Below are positions 30,831 to 42,000 of a stretch of 64,000 nucleotides of DNA, piece after piece. This DNA comes from Diaporthe sp. PMI_573 (taxonomy: Eukaryota > Ascomycota > Sordariomycetes > Diaporthales > Diaporthaceae). The notes beneath the pieces are model-generated. The model made no database searches. It saw only the letters and a program-made list of their open reading frames with translations, and had not been told where the DNA came from. Positions within the stretch are counted from its first letter, which is position 1. Each line of letters opens with the position of its first letter. A program made the position numbers and the translations under genes. The stretch spans positions 1 to 64,000 of the forward strand of contig JAJTUP010000106.1 of assembly GCA_021399435.1 (NCBI GenBank), in the 5' to 3' direction.

Positions 30831-31097
30831 AACGACCCGTGGTGGAAGGTGCCATTGCGCCATAGCTCAAAAAATCAGCTGATATTAAAATATTCGAACT
30901 TCCCGAATATCCTTCCAACCGTAGCTTACGCCTAAAATTAGCCAGCAAACAGACAACCATTAAACCTATAGCCACCAAACATGGAGCCACCAAACATGGA
31001 GCCACCAAACATGGAGCCACCAAACATACAGCTCTAACGACCCGTGGTAGAAGGTGCCACTGCGCCATAGCTCAAAAAACCGTAGCTTACGCCTAAA
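30814..31097. repeat. Direct repeats between the two 15-bp arrays
   Basis: A segment beginning ACATACAGCTCTAACGACCC and ending GCGCCATAGCTCAAAAAA occurs at about 30820-30876 and 31024-31078 with two or three changes. CCGTAGCTTACGCCTAAA occurs at about 30918 and 31080. Between them are copies of CCACCAAACATGGAG. This is probably a higher-order unit at the edge of the inverted arrays. Confidence 0.8.
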
Positions 31098-31134
31098 CCC
31101 GTGGGCCGCAACAGCCTGGTGGCTGTGTGTTCAG

Positions 31135-32735
31135 TGGCTGTATGTTTGGTCGCTGTTGTTACGAACCAACATAGTTTGTTTGATGGCAGTTTGCTTGGTT
31201 GCAGTTTGTTTAATGATAGTTTGTTTGGTGGCAGTTTGATTAATGCCATATGTTTGGTAGTTTGTTTGGTGGCAGTTTGTTTGGTGGCAGTTTGTTTAAT
31301 GGCAGTTTGTTTAATGTGTTTGGTGGCAGTTTGTTTAATGACAGTTTGTTTGATGATAGTTTGTTTTTTGGTAGTTTGTTTGGTGGCAGTTTGTTTAATG
31401 ACAGTTTGTTTGATGATAGTTTGTTTTTTGGTAGTTTGTTTGTTGGCAGTTTGTTTAATGGCAGTTTGTTGAATGTGTTTGGTGGTAGTTTGTTTGGTGG
31501 CAGTTTGTTTGGTGGCAGTTTGTTTAATGACAGTTTGTTTAATGTGTTTGTTGGCAGTTTGTTTAATGGCAGTTTGTTGAATGTGTTTGGTGGTAGTTTG
31601 TTTGGTGGCAGTTTGTTTGGTGGCAGTTTGTTTAATGACAGTTTGTTTAATGTGTTTGGTGGCAGTTTGTTTAATGGCAGTTTGTTTAATGGCAGTTTGT
31701 TTGATGACAGTTTGTTTTTTGGTAGTTTGTTTTTTTGGTAGTTTGTTTGGTGGCAGTTTGTTTGATGATAGTTTGTTTAATGGCAGTTTGTTTGATGATA
31801 GTTTGTTTGGTGGCAGTTTGTTTGATGATAGTTTGTTTAGTGGCAGTTTGTTTGGTGGCAGTTTGTTTAATGGCAGTTTGTTTAATGTGTTTGGTGGCAG
31901 TTTGTTTAATGACAGTTTGTTTTTTGGCAGTTTGTTTGGTGGCAGTTTGCTTGGTGGCAGTTTGTTTAATGGCAGTTTGTTTAATGGCAGTTTGTTTAAT
32001 GTGTTTGGTGGCAGTTTGTTTGGTGACAGTTTGTTTAATGACAATTTGTTTAATGTGTTTGGTGGCAGTTTGTTTAATGGCAGTTTGTTTAATGGCAGTT
32101 TGTTTAATGGCAGTTTGTTTGATGACAGTTTGTTTTTTGGTAGTTTGTTTTTTTGGTAGTTTGTTTGGTGGCAGTTTGTTTGATGATAGTTTGTTTAATG
32201 GCAGTTTGTTTGGTGGCAGTTTGTTTAATGACAGTTTGTTTGATGATAGTTTGTTTTTTGGTAGTTTGTTTTTTGGTAGTTTGTTTAATGACAGTTTGTT
32301 TGATGATAGTTTGTTTTTTGGTAGTTTGTTTGGTGGCAGTTTGTCTGGTGGCTATATGTTTGGTGGCAGTTTGTTTAATGACAGTTTGTTTTTTGGCAGT
32401 TTGTTTGGTGGCAGTTTGCTTGGTGGCAGTTTGTTTAATGACAGTTTGTTTTTTGGCAGTTTGTTTTTTGGCAGTTTGTTTAATGACAGTTTGTTTTTTG
32501 GCAGTTTGTTTTTTGGCAGTTTGTTTGGTGGCAGTTTGTTTAATGACAGTTTGTTTGATGATAGTTTGTTTTTTGGTAGTTTGTTTGGTGGCAGTTTGTG
32601 TTTGGTGGCAGTTGTTTAGTGGCAGTTTGTTTAATGACAATTTGTTTAGTGACAGTTTGTTTGGTGGCTACAGGCTTGGTGGGTGTTTGTTTGGTTTGGT
32701 GGCTGTATGTTTGGTAGTTGTATGCTTTCGTGGCT
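31135..32735. repeat. 15-bp minisatellite, TTTGTTTGGTGGCAG type, about 1.6 kb
   Basis: About 100 units of TTTGTTTRRTGRCAG, with recurring variants (TTTGTTTAATGACAG, TTTGTTTGATGATAG, TTTGTTTTTTGGTAG) that occur in the same order in several places, so multi-unit blocks have been duplicated. Because 15 is a multiple of three the array is open in several frames on both strands (for example FGGSLFNDS, VAVCLMTVC), giving ORFs of up to 336 codons. I treat these as artefacts of the repeat. Confidence 0.9.
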
Positions 32736-32759
32736 GCTGTGGCCAGTAGTATTCCCGTT

Positions 32760-33696
32760 CTAGTTGATGAGCAAAGATCTTTGGGGTAAGTGCTTCTTGG
32801 GTCAGGGCTGTCTGTTAGGTAGATATAACCGTCTGTCGTACCCTCCTTTTGTCTTTCATGCCCAGTCCCTCGGCCTGATTCTCTTGCTTGATAAGGTCAA
32901 CCAGGTCTGCTCCATGGTCTGGTGGCGTGGGAATTTGATCCAGGGGAATTCTTGGAAGTGGTAGATTCTCTTTTAATACCCCCTGTAGCTTGTGCTGTTC
33001 TAAAACACCAAGTATTTCGTCTTTCTCGCCCTTGAGTCGAACGGAATCTTTTCTCTCTTGAGAATCGTTTTCATGTCATGGGCTGTAAGTTCTTCATGGG
33101 ATTTGGTCATTAGGAGATCCTCGGACTCTGCTGTCGATCAAGAACATCTGCTCCCATATTTATATTCCAGACTTTTGTCTTAAACTAGGAATACGAAAGC
33201 TGAAACTTGAGTAGCTGCAGATGTCTCCTTTCTCAAACCTCGTACTCAAATCTTTGAAAGAGGAAAGTTATTCCTGAAACCTACAGGACCAATAAAGCTG
33301 TGCCTACAAAAGACCCGGATAAACTTTGCAACTCTAGAGATATCGCGGCTTTATCTGACACAAAGTACCTGTCAATTTGTAGGTAAATAACATCAGAAGT
33401 ACTGTGCGAAACAGTTGGTCACAACAGAATGCAGTGCTCAAATTGCTTTGTGGAGCGAAAGAATCAAGACGTGTCTTAAATAAGGAATACTGAATCTGGA
33501 ACCTGGAACTGGGAACTCCGCGTGTGACGAGAAAAAAAGCACGCTGCAAAATTACTATTTTTATAATGAAGTCCTTCGGCTTTCTTTGAACACAAATTAA
33601 AGATTTGGATCTTTGTACATTTCGGTAACTATAAAAGCTTGAACGGTCGCGCTTTGAATTTTCTGTCACGGCTATGTACAATATCTAACCATCATA
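32760..33696. other. No gene recognised; promoter of the 33697 ORF at the right end
   Basis: Short frames only; an imperfect minus-strand reading at 32780-33060 could be an old transposon piece but has no motif. CTATAAAA at 33629-33636 is a plausible TATA box for the ORF at 33697. Confidence 0.35.
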
Positions 33697-33936
33697 ATGG
33701 CATCTACTGAGAACATCAACCCTATCTCCAAAGCTGGCAGCTTTAATGCAGATGATACACGAGCTAATACTGCTCAGTCGTTTGCTGCATCAAGACTTGA
33801 TTGTATAAACGAAGATATGATGGGAGAGGCATCTGGCAATGCGCAGGGCGCGGTAGGTCTAATGTCGCAACAAGACAGACTTACCAAGGCAGCCAGCGTC
33901 TATGTAGTCAAGCGAGGATCTCCGTTATATGTGTAA
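33697..33936 (+). CDS. Small hypothetical protein
   Basis: 79 codons, MASTENINPISKAGSFNADD..., ATAATGG start context, TATA-like CTATAAAA about 65 bp upstream. Hydrophilic, Ala/Asn/Ser-rich, no signal peptide, membrane segment or recognised domain. The promoter spacing gives some support. Confidence 0.4.
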   Translation: MASTENINPISKAGSFNADDTRANTAQSFAASRLDCINEDMMGEASGNAQGAVGLMSQQDRLTKAASVYVVKRGSPLYV

Positions 33937-35194
33937 CTGGCAAGCAATGATTATGTCCATGGATTGCCAGCGAATTCATCACTGAGGCGCGGGGGGCTGA
34001 GCTGCTGACTGCATATTGTTCGTTGCACAAGCCCTGCTCCTTCCCCGCCCCTTCCCCGCCCCTCCTTACTCTGTCGCAATGTTTCCAGCTTTTACATAGT
34101 TAATCCTTATCCTTTTAACCATCCATCACATCGCTGGATTTATTAATACTTTCGTCAGTGTCTTCCTCGTACTACAGTGCTGTCACCGAGCTCCGTCAGT
34201 ACGGATTCCTGCTTCCGATTCCGACCCCACCTGGTCCGTCCACACACCCGAACCGACCCGACGACGCACCCGATACGACCACGGATTCTGCCTGAATGTG
34301 GAGGGGAATTCCATCTCACAAAAGATCTGAATCGCGATATACCCAGATATGCCAGAAACGGTGACCGGAGCTATCTTTCTCGATATCGTATCCGTGCTCC
34401 CAAACCCATCCCGTCCGCTGTCTTCTTCGTTGCTTACTGGCTAAATATCCTGGAAGGCGATTCCAATTGATGCCTTCGTACGCCGAGTGACCAGCCGAGG
34501 AAGAAGTGTCCTCTGTCGCTTCTCTATTGTCATCGTATCGATTGAAGCCGGCCGCCGTATAGGGATCGCTGTTGGCGATAGAAGGAGGTGTTGAAATAAA
34601 TCAGCGCTGCTGAGATATCGGTACTCTTAGAATGAACCATTGTAGCGAGAGGATGGATACAATTCTGACCGGAGCGGGGCCGCGAGCGGAGGCTAATTCA
34701 GGCAATTCCACACGCGATGGGCGCGACGCGTGTTGGCCGAGAGTGGGTCAACTTGTCCCGGGTTACACGCGGTGATTGGCTAGCATATCCATCTTTGCCC
34801 ACACAGCGTTCACCCCAATATAAAGGAAGTCTTTCTCGTCAAGTTGTTGAACTTCCTCCTTGGTCGTCTCCAGTAAGTAAAGATGCTACGTCTAGCGGCT
34901 GCAGAAGGTGTGATGTGTGTGCTGGCAAAAAAACGATATACACCTTATTCGAAAAGCACTCCCACATAAAATCCACTGTTGTATGGGTATGGTGCCCATC
35001 GATTACGAGAAGACGCCATTTAGAAGGGTCCTCCGGGGCTGTTAGCGGGAGGAAGACCCTTCGAAGCCATTCGATGGCGATCTTTTCCTCTATCCAACCC
35101 TTCTTTGTAGCGGTGAATTGCCAGCCTTCGTGATCTTTCGAGGGCTATCGGAAACCACTGCTGTTGTATGCTTAGTGCCTTAATAATAATAAGT
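33937..35194. other. No gene recognised
   Basis: Two unsupported plus frames (34177-34470, 34717-35133) with no domain. A duplicated CCTTCCCCGCCCC block is at about 34038-34062. Confidence 0.35.
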
Positions 35195-35661
35195 AGAGTG
35201 AAGAGAAGGCTCTCATTACACCAGCCATCACTCGTTGGGGGACACAACTCGGAGCTGTTATGTCTTTACTGGCGAATAAAGATGCTCTTCGAGCATATGC
35301 ACGTGATGCTATGGTCCTTAATTCCCTAAAAGCTAAGGCTATCAAAAGGGAAGAGGAGGAAGAGGAAGATCGGCAAGTCCTAAGGGCAATACTCTCGTCT
35401 ATTAACAACTTTGAGTTTTGGCATGAGGTAGAGATGTTGGCTAAGATCCTTCGGCCTATCGAAAACGCACAACGTTGCTCGGAGCGAGATCACTCGTGCG
35501 TTGGAGAGGTTATTCCCCGTTGGTTGACTATCCAGAGCAAATGGGATCGGCACTTATGCTTCACAGACTCCCAACACAAGATGGATCGGAATTTGGAATC
35601 TCCGCCAGCCAGGCCATCTGCCGCGGACCCAACGAATGAGGATGTAATGGAGTGGATTTAG
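35195..35661 (+). pseudogene. hAT transposase fragment
   Basis: The frame ITPAITRWGTQLGAVMSLLA, then LSSINNFEFWHEVEMLAKIL, then RPIENAQRCSERDHSCVGEV and IPRWLTIQSKW is the segment after the catalytic core of fungal hAT transposases, just before the C-terminal dimerisation domain. Nothing upstream or downstream continues it: a TAG lies at about 35195 and the frame ends at 35661. A GTGGATTTAGGTGGATTTAGG motif there may be the edge of the next hAT copy. It is a different lineage from the 35881 copy. Confidence 0.75.
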
Positions 35662-38530
35662 GTGGATTTAGGTACAGGGGATATTCCCTGACCCTGTACG
35701 GTTCATAGTACTTATTTTTGTATATAGTTGCCTATTAAATCGAGGTACCTGGACCCAAGTTAGCCGAGGTCGATCACCCCTACAGCTAATCTTATAACAT
35801 TATACGAGAAACTACCCCTATTGAGCGCGTTTTCTACAGATTTCCTGCTTTGTTTTTGCCAAAAACCTTTTTTTTTGACGATGTCAGCCAGCCAGCCAGG
35901 CCAACCAGGCCAGCAGCAGCAGCTCGAAGACCGTCTTTTTCGCCATTTCAGAGGCTGGAATTGGTCAGAACGCGCTCGTGACACTAGCTCTTGGCTGTGG
36001 GACTTTGGCTATGATATTCAACGTCATGGCTTACGCAAATGGGCTTGCAAGTACTGTATCCTCGGAAATCGTCCCATTATCGCGAGTTTTACCTCTTCAG
36101 GTCTCCAGAACGCGGCAAATCATCTATGGCGTGAGCACAAAACACCAGCACCAGAGGGAGAGAAAAGGAGCACAGCACAGCTCAAATCCGAAGGCGCACT
36201 GAAATCGAACCAGCCGACTATTGCATCTGTTTTGAAACTGGACGTCAACAAGCCTACGGAACAGAACATCGCGAATAGCTTCATCTCACGCTTTGATAAG
36301 CAACACTTTCAGCGTATGCTAGTCGAGTTAATCGTCAGTAGCAACCAGTCATTTTCCTTCGCCCAGAACCCCATCCTCCGAGAAATCTTCGACTATTTGA
36401 GTCCCTCCGTTTCGATCCAACGCGCCAACTTGAGTGCCAGGGCTGTCCGATATAAGATCATTCAAGAGTATAACCGCCACAAGCAGAGGGTTATCGAGGT
36501 GCTGAGGAACTCCCCTGGAGCGCTTCATATCTCATTTGATGGCTGGACGTCTCGAAATAAGCTTGCCCTCTACGGTATTGCTTGTTTTTTCAGAGATGAG
36601 AAGAATCGGCCATGCAAAATCATGATTGGGGTTCCAGAGGCTCATCGTCACTTCGGCTCAACGATCGGTGGGGAGGTTCTCGACGTCCTACACACCTTTG
36701 GCGTGAGTCCAGAGAAGATTGGCTATTTCACGCTCGACAATGCTGAAAACAACGATACTGCCATGGAGGTCATTGGTGCTGAACTTGGGTTCGATGGCCG
36801 ACTACGCCGAGGACGCTGTATTGGCCACACAATTAACTTGTCAGCCAAGGCGCTCTTATTTGGCAAAAACACCGACGCGTTCGAGCAGCAATTATCAGGC
36901 GCAGAAGCGTTATCTGATGCTGAATACGCTCGATGGCGCAAAAGAGGACCAGTTGGCAAGTTACACAATATCGTAGTTGATGTGCGTATTAGCCATCGGC
37001 TGATTTACTTATTCAAGGAGGTCCAGAGGGTAAGCGGTTTTACTAAATCCTATTCGTCTCATACTAATTCCATATATCTAACAGGACGAAATTAATCGCG
37101 CCACCACCCTTAAACTCCGATCGAAGAAACCACTCAAGCTAATTATCGATAACGACACGCGTTGGCTGTCACAACTCTACATGATCCGCAGGGCTCTACG
37201 GTTGAAAACCTCTATCGAACTCCTACTGATCAAGTATAAGGCGCAATGGGAGGACGAAAATCGGTCTAAAAAGACTGGCCAAGTGACACAAGCCAAGTTG
37301 GCGAGAAAACCACGCATCCTCCGAGACGAGAATCAGCTAACGGACAGAGACTGGGAGGTTCTTTACCATTTGGAGGCTATTCTGACTGTTTTTGAGACCG
37401 TGGTAAAGACGCTTGAGGGTGATGGACACACCCGCAGGCGTAAGCAAGGCTGGACTGGCTCCTATGGCAATATCTGGGACGTGGTGCTTGGCTATGAGTT
37501 GCTGCTTAACACACTGGAAGAATATAAGCAGCTTGCTGCTGACTTTCCTGATCCAGAGCACTCCCGCATCGGAATCAACCTTGCTTGGGATAAGCTGGAT
37601 GAATATTATCGGCGGCTGGACGAGACGCCCATCTAGTATACGGCTATGGCGCTCCATCCAGCCTATCGTTGGGACTGGTTTGATGAAACGTGGGCTCATA
37701 AGCCTAGTTGGGTTGAAAAGGCAAAAGAGATGGTCGCCGACGTCTGGCTGTCCGATTACGCTCATCTCGAGGTTAGAACCAGCATTAGCAGAGACGACGA
37801 CGAGCCTCCAGCAAAAAGAGCTCGGTTTTTCAACCCCTTCGAGAAGAACAGCCGTCTGCCAGGCTCAACACCAGCCTCCGCAGCAGCTATTGTTGGTGAC
37901 GAGTACCAAGCGTGGCAGACGGATGGTGACGTCAGCGACGGCAACGTTCGTGATCCAATTGGTTACTGGATCACTAAGCAAAGCAGATATCCTCGGTTAT
38001 CCAGGATGGCCTTGGACTTCCTGACAATCCAGCCGATGTCAGCCGAGTGTGAGAGGTTATTTTCAGCTGCTGGCAAGATGGTCTCGGGGTTGCGTACAAA
38101 CCTAGATGCTGAGATTATCGCCATTTGTCAGGTTTTACGCTCTTGGTACCGTGCTGGCATTATCAAGGACCTGGATCCATTGCTTAAGTCGCACCTTGAA
38201 AGTAAACTGGATGGCGGTTGTGGGACTCTAGGCGACGACGAGCTGGCGCTTGCTGAGTCAAAATGGCTATTGGAGGGCGAGGATAGCGCCAGCGAGGTTG
38301 ACGATTCATCACAGCAGCAGCAGGCTGAAGAGTTAGTGTCAACCTCTGAAAGTGAGGCTGAATAGGCGTCGACGAGGTTGTGAATAGCCTCAAAAATCCA
38401 CTTATAAATCCACTTATAAATCCACGTGTGTACATCCATTCCACTCCGGTCGAATATGTGCTACATCCACTACGTAATTGCTAAAAAATCGTACATCCAC
38501 TCTACTTGGTCCTAAAGTGGAGTGGATGTA
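35640..38530 (+). mobile_element. hAT DNA transposon (ends approximate)
   Basis: Surrounds the transposase at 35881-38365. Repeated GTGGATTTAGG at 35652-35671 on the left and AAATCCACTTATAAATCCAC plus several ACATCCACT motifs at 38393-38500 on the right form inverted subterminal repeats of the kind hAT transposases bind. I could not fix the terminal inverted repeats or the 8-bp target duplication, so limits are estimates. Confidence 0.5.
35881..38365 (+). pseudogene. Near-complete hAT transposase with BED zinc finger, one premature stop
   Basis: Exons 35881-37029 and 37085-38365 (55-nt GT-AG intron) form one frame of 809 residues interrupted only by TAG at 37634-37636 (codon 567, in DETPI*YTAMALHPAYRW). 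Domains: BED-type zinc finger at about 50-90 (WACKYC...HLWREH), RNase H-like core with Asp in HISFDGWTSRN and the block GYFTLDNAENNDTAM (about 280), RCIGHTINLSAKALL (about 320), RGPVGKLHNIV, and the hATC dimerisation domain near the end (DPIGYWITKQ, YPRLSRMALDFLTIQPMSAE, CERLFSAAGKMV). The transposase cuts and pastes the element with 8-bp target duplications. The fit of Tyr (TAT/TAC) at the stop suggests a single recent mutation. Confidence 0.85.
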
Positions 38531-38873
38531 GTGGTTCCGACCCTTGCAGGAAACTATGGAGCTCAGATTTGAGGCTTTTCAGAAGTCAGAGGAGGAAACC
38601 CGAGGCGTGGAATTGGGTTGGTCTTTCGAAGGGGCTCAGCTATAAAAGCATGGATCAGAAGGGAAAAGTAGGGACAGATTGTGAGAACTTCCAGATGCAA
38701 GGAAAGGCCCTTCACTAAGTGGTGTTATTTCTATAGAGGTACCGGGGACTACGGCGGAGACAGACCCTACCATGATCTGCTTCTATCTTTTTGATTCATA
38801 CCCGATTAGATCGATTTACGTTGTCACCCTGCTGAAATCAAACCCCGACGAACTGGTTTCTTTCTGTAGTTGA
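38366..38873. other. hAT subterminal repeats, then no recognised gene
   Basis: 38393-38530 holds repeated ATCCACT motifs and the inverted AGTGGAGTGGATGTAGTGG. A 70-codon frame from 38506 has no support. Confidence 0.4.
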
Positions 38874-39062
38874 CTATTGAGATTCGATGGGCCTCGGCAA
38901 AGCGCTCCATGATTCTCCGCACCAGGCCCTTGACCATGGCCGCCAGTGTCTGACCGCTTGCCACTCTCGCGATACTGTAGCGCATTTAGCGACACTGCAG
39001 TCATCGTCGAGCAGAAACTCCAGGATCAAGAGCCGGAGCTCTTGGGGGCAATTTGACCTGAT
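38874..39062 (-). pseudogene. F-box fragment
   Basis: The minus frame contains CPQELRLLILEFLLDDDCSV followed by AKCATVSREWQAV, a typical fungal F-box that starts proteins of the form LPQEIRLLILE. The expected continuation after WQAV (ErhtFarLkLt type) is absent: the frame turns into unrelated sequence. A short gene fragment, unrelated to the F-box at 24433. Confidence 0.55.
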
Positions 39063-39339
39063 ATGTAAATACCGCGGCCTATCTTGGGGACATGAAAAGG
39101 CTTGAGGCCTCAACCAACACTGGAGGCTTCTCATTGCCTGCGGGTAAGGGTGTGATATTACCCTTAAGCCATGCTTTCCGCCCTTCCACTTTCACTCTCT
39201 CCGTATATAGCACGATATACTGTTCAACGTGGACCAGGGCCTTGTAGCTTAGTGTTAAAGATGCTGTTACTCCAATATTATTTGGCAAAAAAGGTACGCA
39301 GCATCGGGCGAAGGCCTCGTCCATTAATGTGGCTAGGAG

Positions 39340-39425
39340 CCCACCATATACACCGTGAAAGTACCGTGAATATAGGAATTCACGGTAATTTACGGTGAAT
39401 TCACCGTGACTTTACGGTATATTCA
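39340..39425. repeat. Cluster of CACGGT/ACCGTG palindromes
   Basis: ACCGTGA and its complement TCACGGT occur seven or eight times in 80 bp, including a perfect 16-bp palindrome ACGGTGAATTCACCGT at 39392-39407 and GAATTCACGGTAATTTACGG just before it. AT-rich flanks would allow a cruciform or dimeric protein sites. Confidence 0.75.
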
Positions 39426-39567
39426 CCATCATCCGTCCTTGCTGCATCACCCTGGGCCAACAATTGGTGCACAAGTGTAGAAGGGCTATAGCCTATATCA
39501 ACAAAAGACATCTACGGAATTTCATACATATTATCAAATCTAACACTTCAACGACATACCGAACTTC

Positions 39568-39930
39568 ATGAACGACCTCCTGCTACTTTTCTGTGCACCA
39601 TGGGTCCAAGATGCCATTTGGGCTCCTCACTCCACGACGGCCATGCGGGCTGACTTGGCCGAGAGATGTGCGAGATGTAAGAAGGTGATAACATGGGGCG
39701 GCGAAAGCTCTCGTGGACAGGTGGTGGTCCCCTTCCAACTGAATCGCGACAAGATGTTCACCAGAGGGTGGTGCCGGGAGTGCGGGGAACTTGACATGAT
39801 TCCGTGGCGGGAATCCACGATAGCGAAGTCATCCTCGAGAACCACCCAAACCAGTGTCAGGGACATCCGCCATCGCCGCAACACCACCAGAACGATATCT
39901 AAATCGCTAGGGTATGTCTTTAGTGCTTAA
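39568..39930 (+). CDS. Small hypothetical protein with two CxxC pairs
   Basis: 120 codons from ATG 39568. CARCKKV at about residue 34 and GWCRECGE at about residue 68 form a C-x2-C...C-x2-C pair like a zinc ribbon. The C-terminus is Arg/Ser/Thr-rich. No intron or homologue recognised. Confidence 0.35.
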   Translation: MNDLLLLFCAPWVQDAIWAPHSTTAMRADLAERCARCKKVITWGGESSRGQVVVPFQLNRDKMFTRGWCRECGELDMIPWRESTIAKSSSRTTQTSVRDIRHRRNTTRTISKSLGYVFSA

Positions 39931-40909
39931 TTGATCGATTCCACGAAGTATTTAATCGATATCACGAAGCGTTAATAGTGGGTGGGTGGTTGAATGTTGG
40001 TGGGTTGAGGAGGTTTAGCAGAGCATATGGTTGAGGCTGCAAAACACTAGATGTAGGCACCATAAGGACTACCAAACCCTTTCGGAAATAGAATAGGGTA
40101 CCATGATCGTAGAATAGGTTCACCGCTCGCGCGTGCTCTAGCCACTGGAATGCAGAACCCACAGTCGAGGCTTGGCTTTAAATTCTATGGTGCAATGAAA
40201 TCTGTCAATACTGTATTGCCTCCGCGACAAGTGAAAATAGTGAAGCTTAGATGTAAGACCACGAATGAGTACCATACAGTGGTGCAGAAATACTGAAAGT
40301 ATTTAGAAGGGCGAGTTTCTGAGTGAAAATCTACAGGCGCACTCGGCAGTGAGCCTATGTTTTTAAGACATTCATTGGAAAAGTTAAGCGCAGAAGCGTA
40401 AAGTACTCATCTCTTTCTCAAAGCACAGTGCTTCTATTCATCGCTGTACTTTATTCATGTTTGTTGGCCTCTGAGTGTACTTTCATACCATGCTGTACAT
40501 TCTCCCGGCAGAAATACCGCACCTGGAAAAATATCATGCCTGGTCTAGCGTTCGGCTTCTGGAGAAGAAGAAATGATTAGCGGGTTTCAAGGTTGAAATT
40601 TAAACAACCGGGATGGTACTACTGTATACTGTGATCTACTGTATTAGTACCTCTATTCCACACAAGGACGTTGCGGTATCTTCTTTCTTTGTTTAACTGT
40701 GTTTTAGTGGAAGTACTAAACAAGATTAGAGTACTGTACCTGTATGGGGTGAGCCCCAAGATGCTGTACAGTACTGGATTGTACAGCACAATGTATATCA
40801 CAATTCAAGCGCATGAACAAGCTGCAATACTTTTGTTTATGACCGCTGGGATGAAACGTGATGTTTTAAATTACAGCCTAGGAAAAGTCGTGAAGGAGTC
40901 ACTTTCCCT
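39931..40909. other. No gene recognised
   Basis: AT-rich with short frames only. Several TGTACTG/CAGTACA words at 40620-40790 form weak inverted pairs. The right end is the 3' flank of the Nudix gene. Confidence 0.35.
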
Positions 40910-42000
40910 TCAATCACTATTCCCAATTTCATCCCACTGCTTGACCTTGTTGTAGAGTGTAAATGCAGCCAGCGCCTTCGAGTCCATTCCGCCCTCTAGC
41001 CAAAGATCACTAAAGGGGACGACTTTAAGAGTAATCATTTCTCCTTCGTTCTAATAATGTTCTGTCAATCATGTGCTAACGAACCCAAAACTAATGACAG
41101 ACGGGGAACAGTAAAAGGAGAAGAATGGTACTCACACGCAGCCCACCATACTTGCCCTCCCACTCGTGCAGCGTGTTCCTCGGCACGCGCCTCTCGAGCG
41201 AGAAGATTTTTATGAACTCGTCGCATCCGCCTGCAGAAGGGTACATTGCACACGTGAGATTCTCGTCGGCCCCGGCCGAGTCGAGCTTGCTTCCGCTGCC
41301 GATGCCTGTCTCATTCGACTCATTCCGCGCGCGCCTCATCTCGGCTACCTTGTCAGTCAGACAGGTCAGCTCGTCCTGCTTGATGACCAATCCGAGCTCC
41401 TCCTCAATCTCCCTAGCCGCGACGCCGGCGAAGTTACTATCGCCGTCCATCATACCGGCAGGCAACTCCACGAAGCCGAGGCTGCCGGTGGGGATTCGCG
41501 GCTGGACGGTCAGTAGCACATAGGCCTCGTCCAGCGCATCGGCGTCGGAGCGTTGATTATCTTCTGGGATAAGGACCACAAGCATGGCGACGGCAGGACC
41601 CCGCAGGTAGATGGTACCGGGAAGACGGTTCTTGCCATCGGCGGTGGAAACATCTGCGCTCAGCTTGAGGAAACCAATGTTGTTGGCCTTGAACAGGGTA
41701 TAGGACTCAATGGTGATGTCCTTGAGCCTGTAAGGGTTGTTGTGGAAGGGGTGTAGAGGCCGTTCTTGGAGTGAGAGAGAATGGAAAAGAGTTGAGATCC
41801 AATTCTGTGTGAAATTGAGTATTTGGTCAGCTATTCTCGGCACAATGCAAGAGAATGATGGTGTCTGGGGCTGTTGGTGATGTTCCTGGCCGAGCGCTCA
41901 CCTTAAACGGGGCCCATTGTGTCAGTTGGTCCCTCTCCAAGCCCTGCGCCGTGACTGACACATTGTTGTAATCATCTAAAACAAAGACAGTGTCTGCCAT
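40910..42000 (-). CDS. Nudix hydrolase (ADP-sugar/ADP-ribose pyrophosphatase-like)
   Basis: Three exons on minus: 41902-42000, 41136-41804, 40910-41050, with introns of 97 and 85 nt (GTGAGC...CACAG and GTGAGT...TTAG), encode 302 residues from MADTVFVLDDYNNVSVTAQG to KQWDEIGNSD. The Nudix box is at about residue 155: FVELPAGMMDGDSNFAGVAA followed by REIEEELGL, giving the metal-binding REIEEE core; the upstream Glu of the consensus G-x5-E is replaced, as in some fungal members. The upstream IYLRGPAVAMLVVL and downstream KYGGL-R-NEGEMITLKVVP fit NUDT14/YSA1-like enzymes, which split nucleoside diphosphate sugars to a sugar phosphate and a nucleotide. All splice junctions keep the frame, so it looks functional. 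Confidence 0.87.

Noticed and set aside
30002..32640. Long open frames (up to 336 codons) on both strands
   Set aside because: They lie entirely inside the 13-bp and 15-bp minisatellites. Open frames on both strands and in several phases follow from the repeat unit; there is no start context or non-repeat protein.
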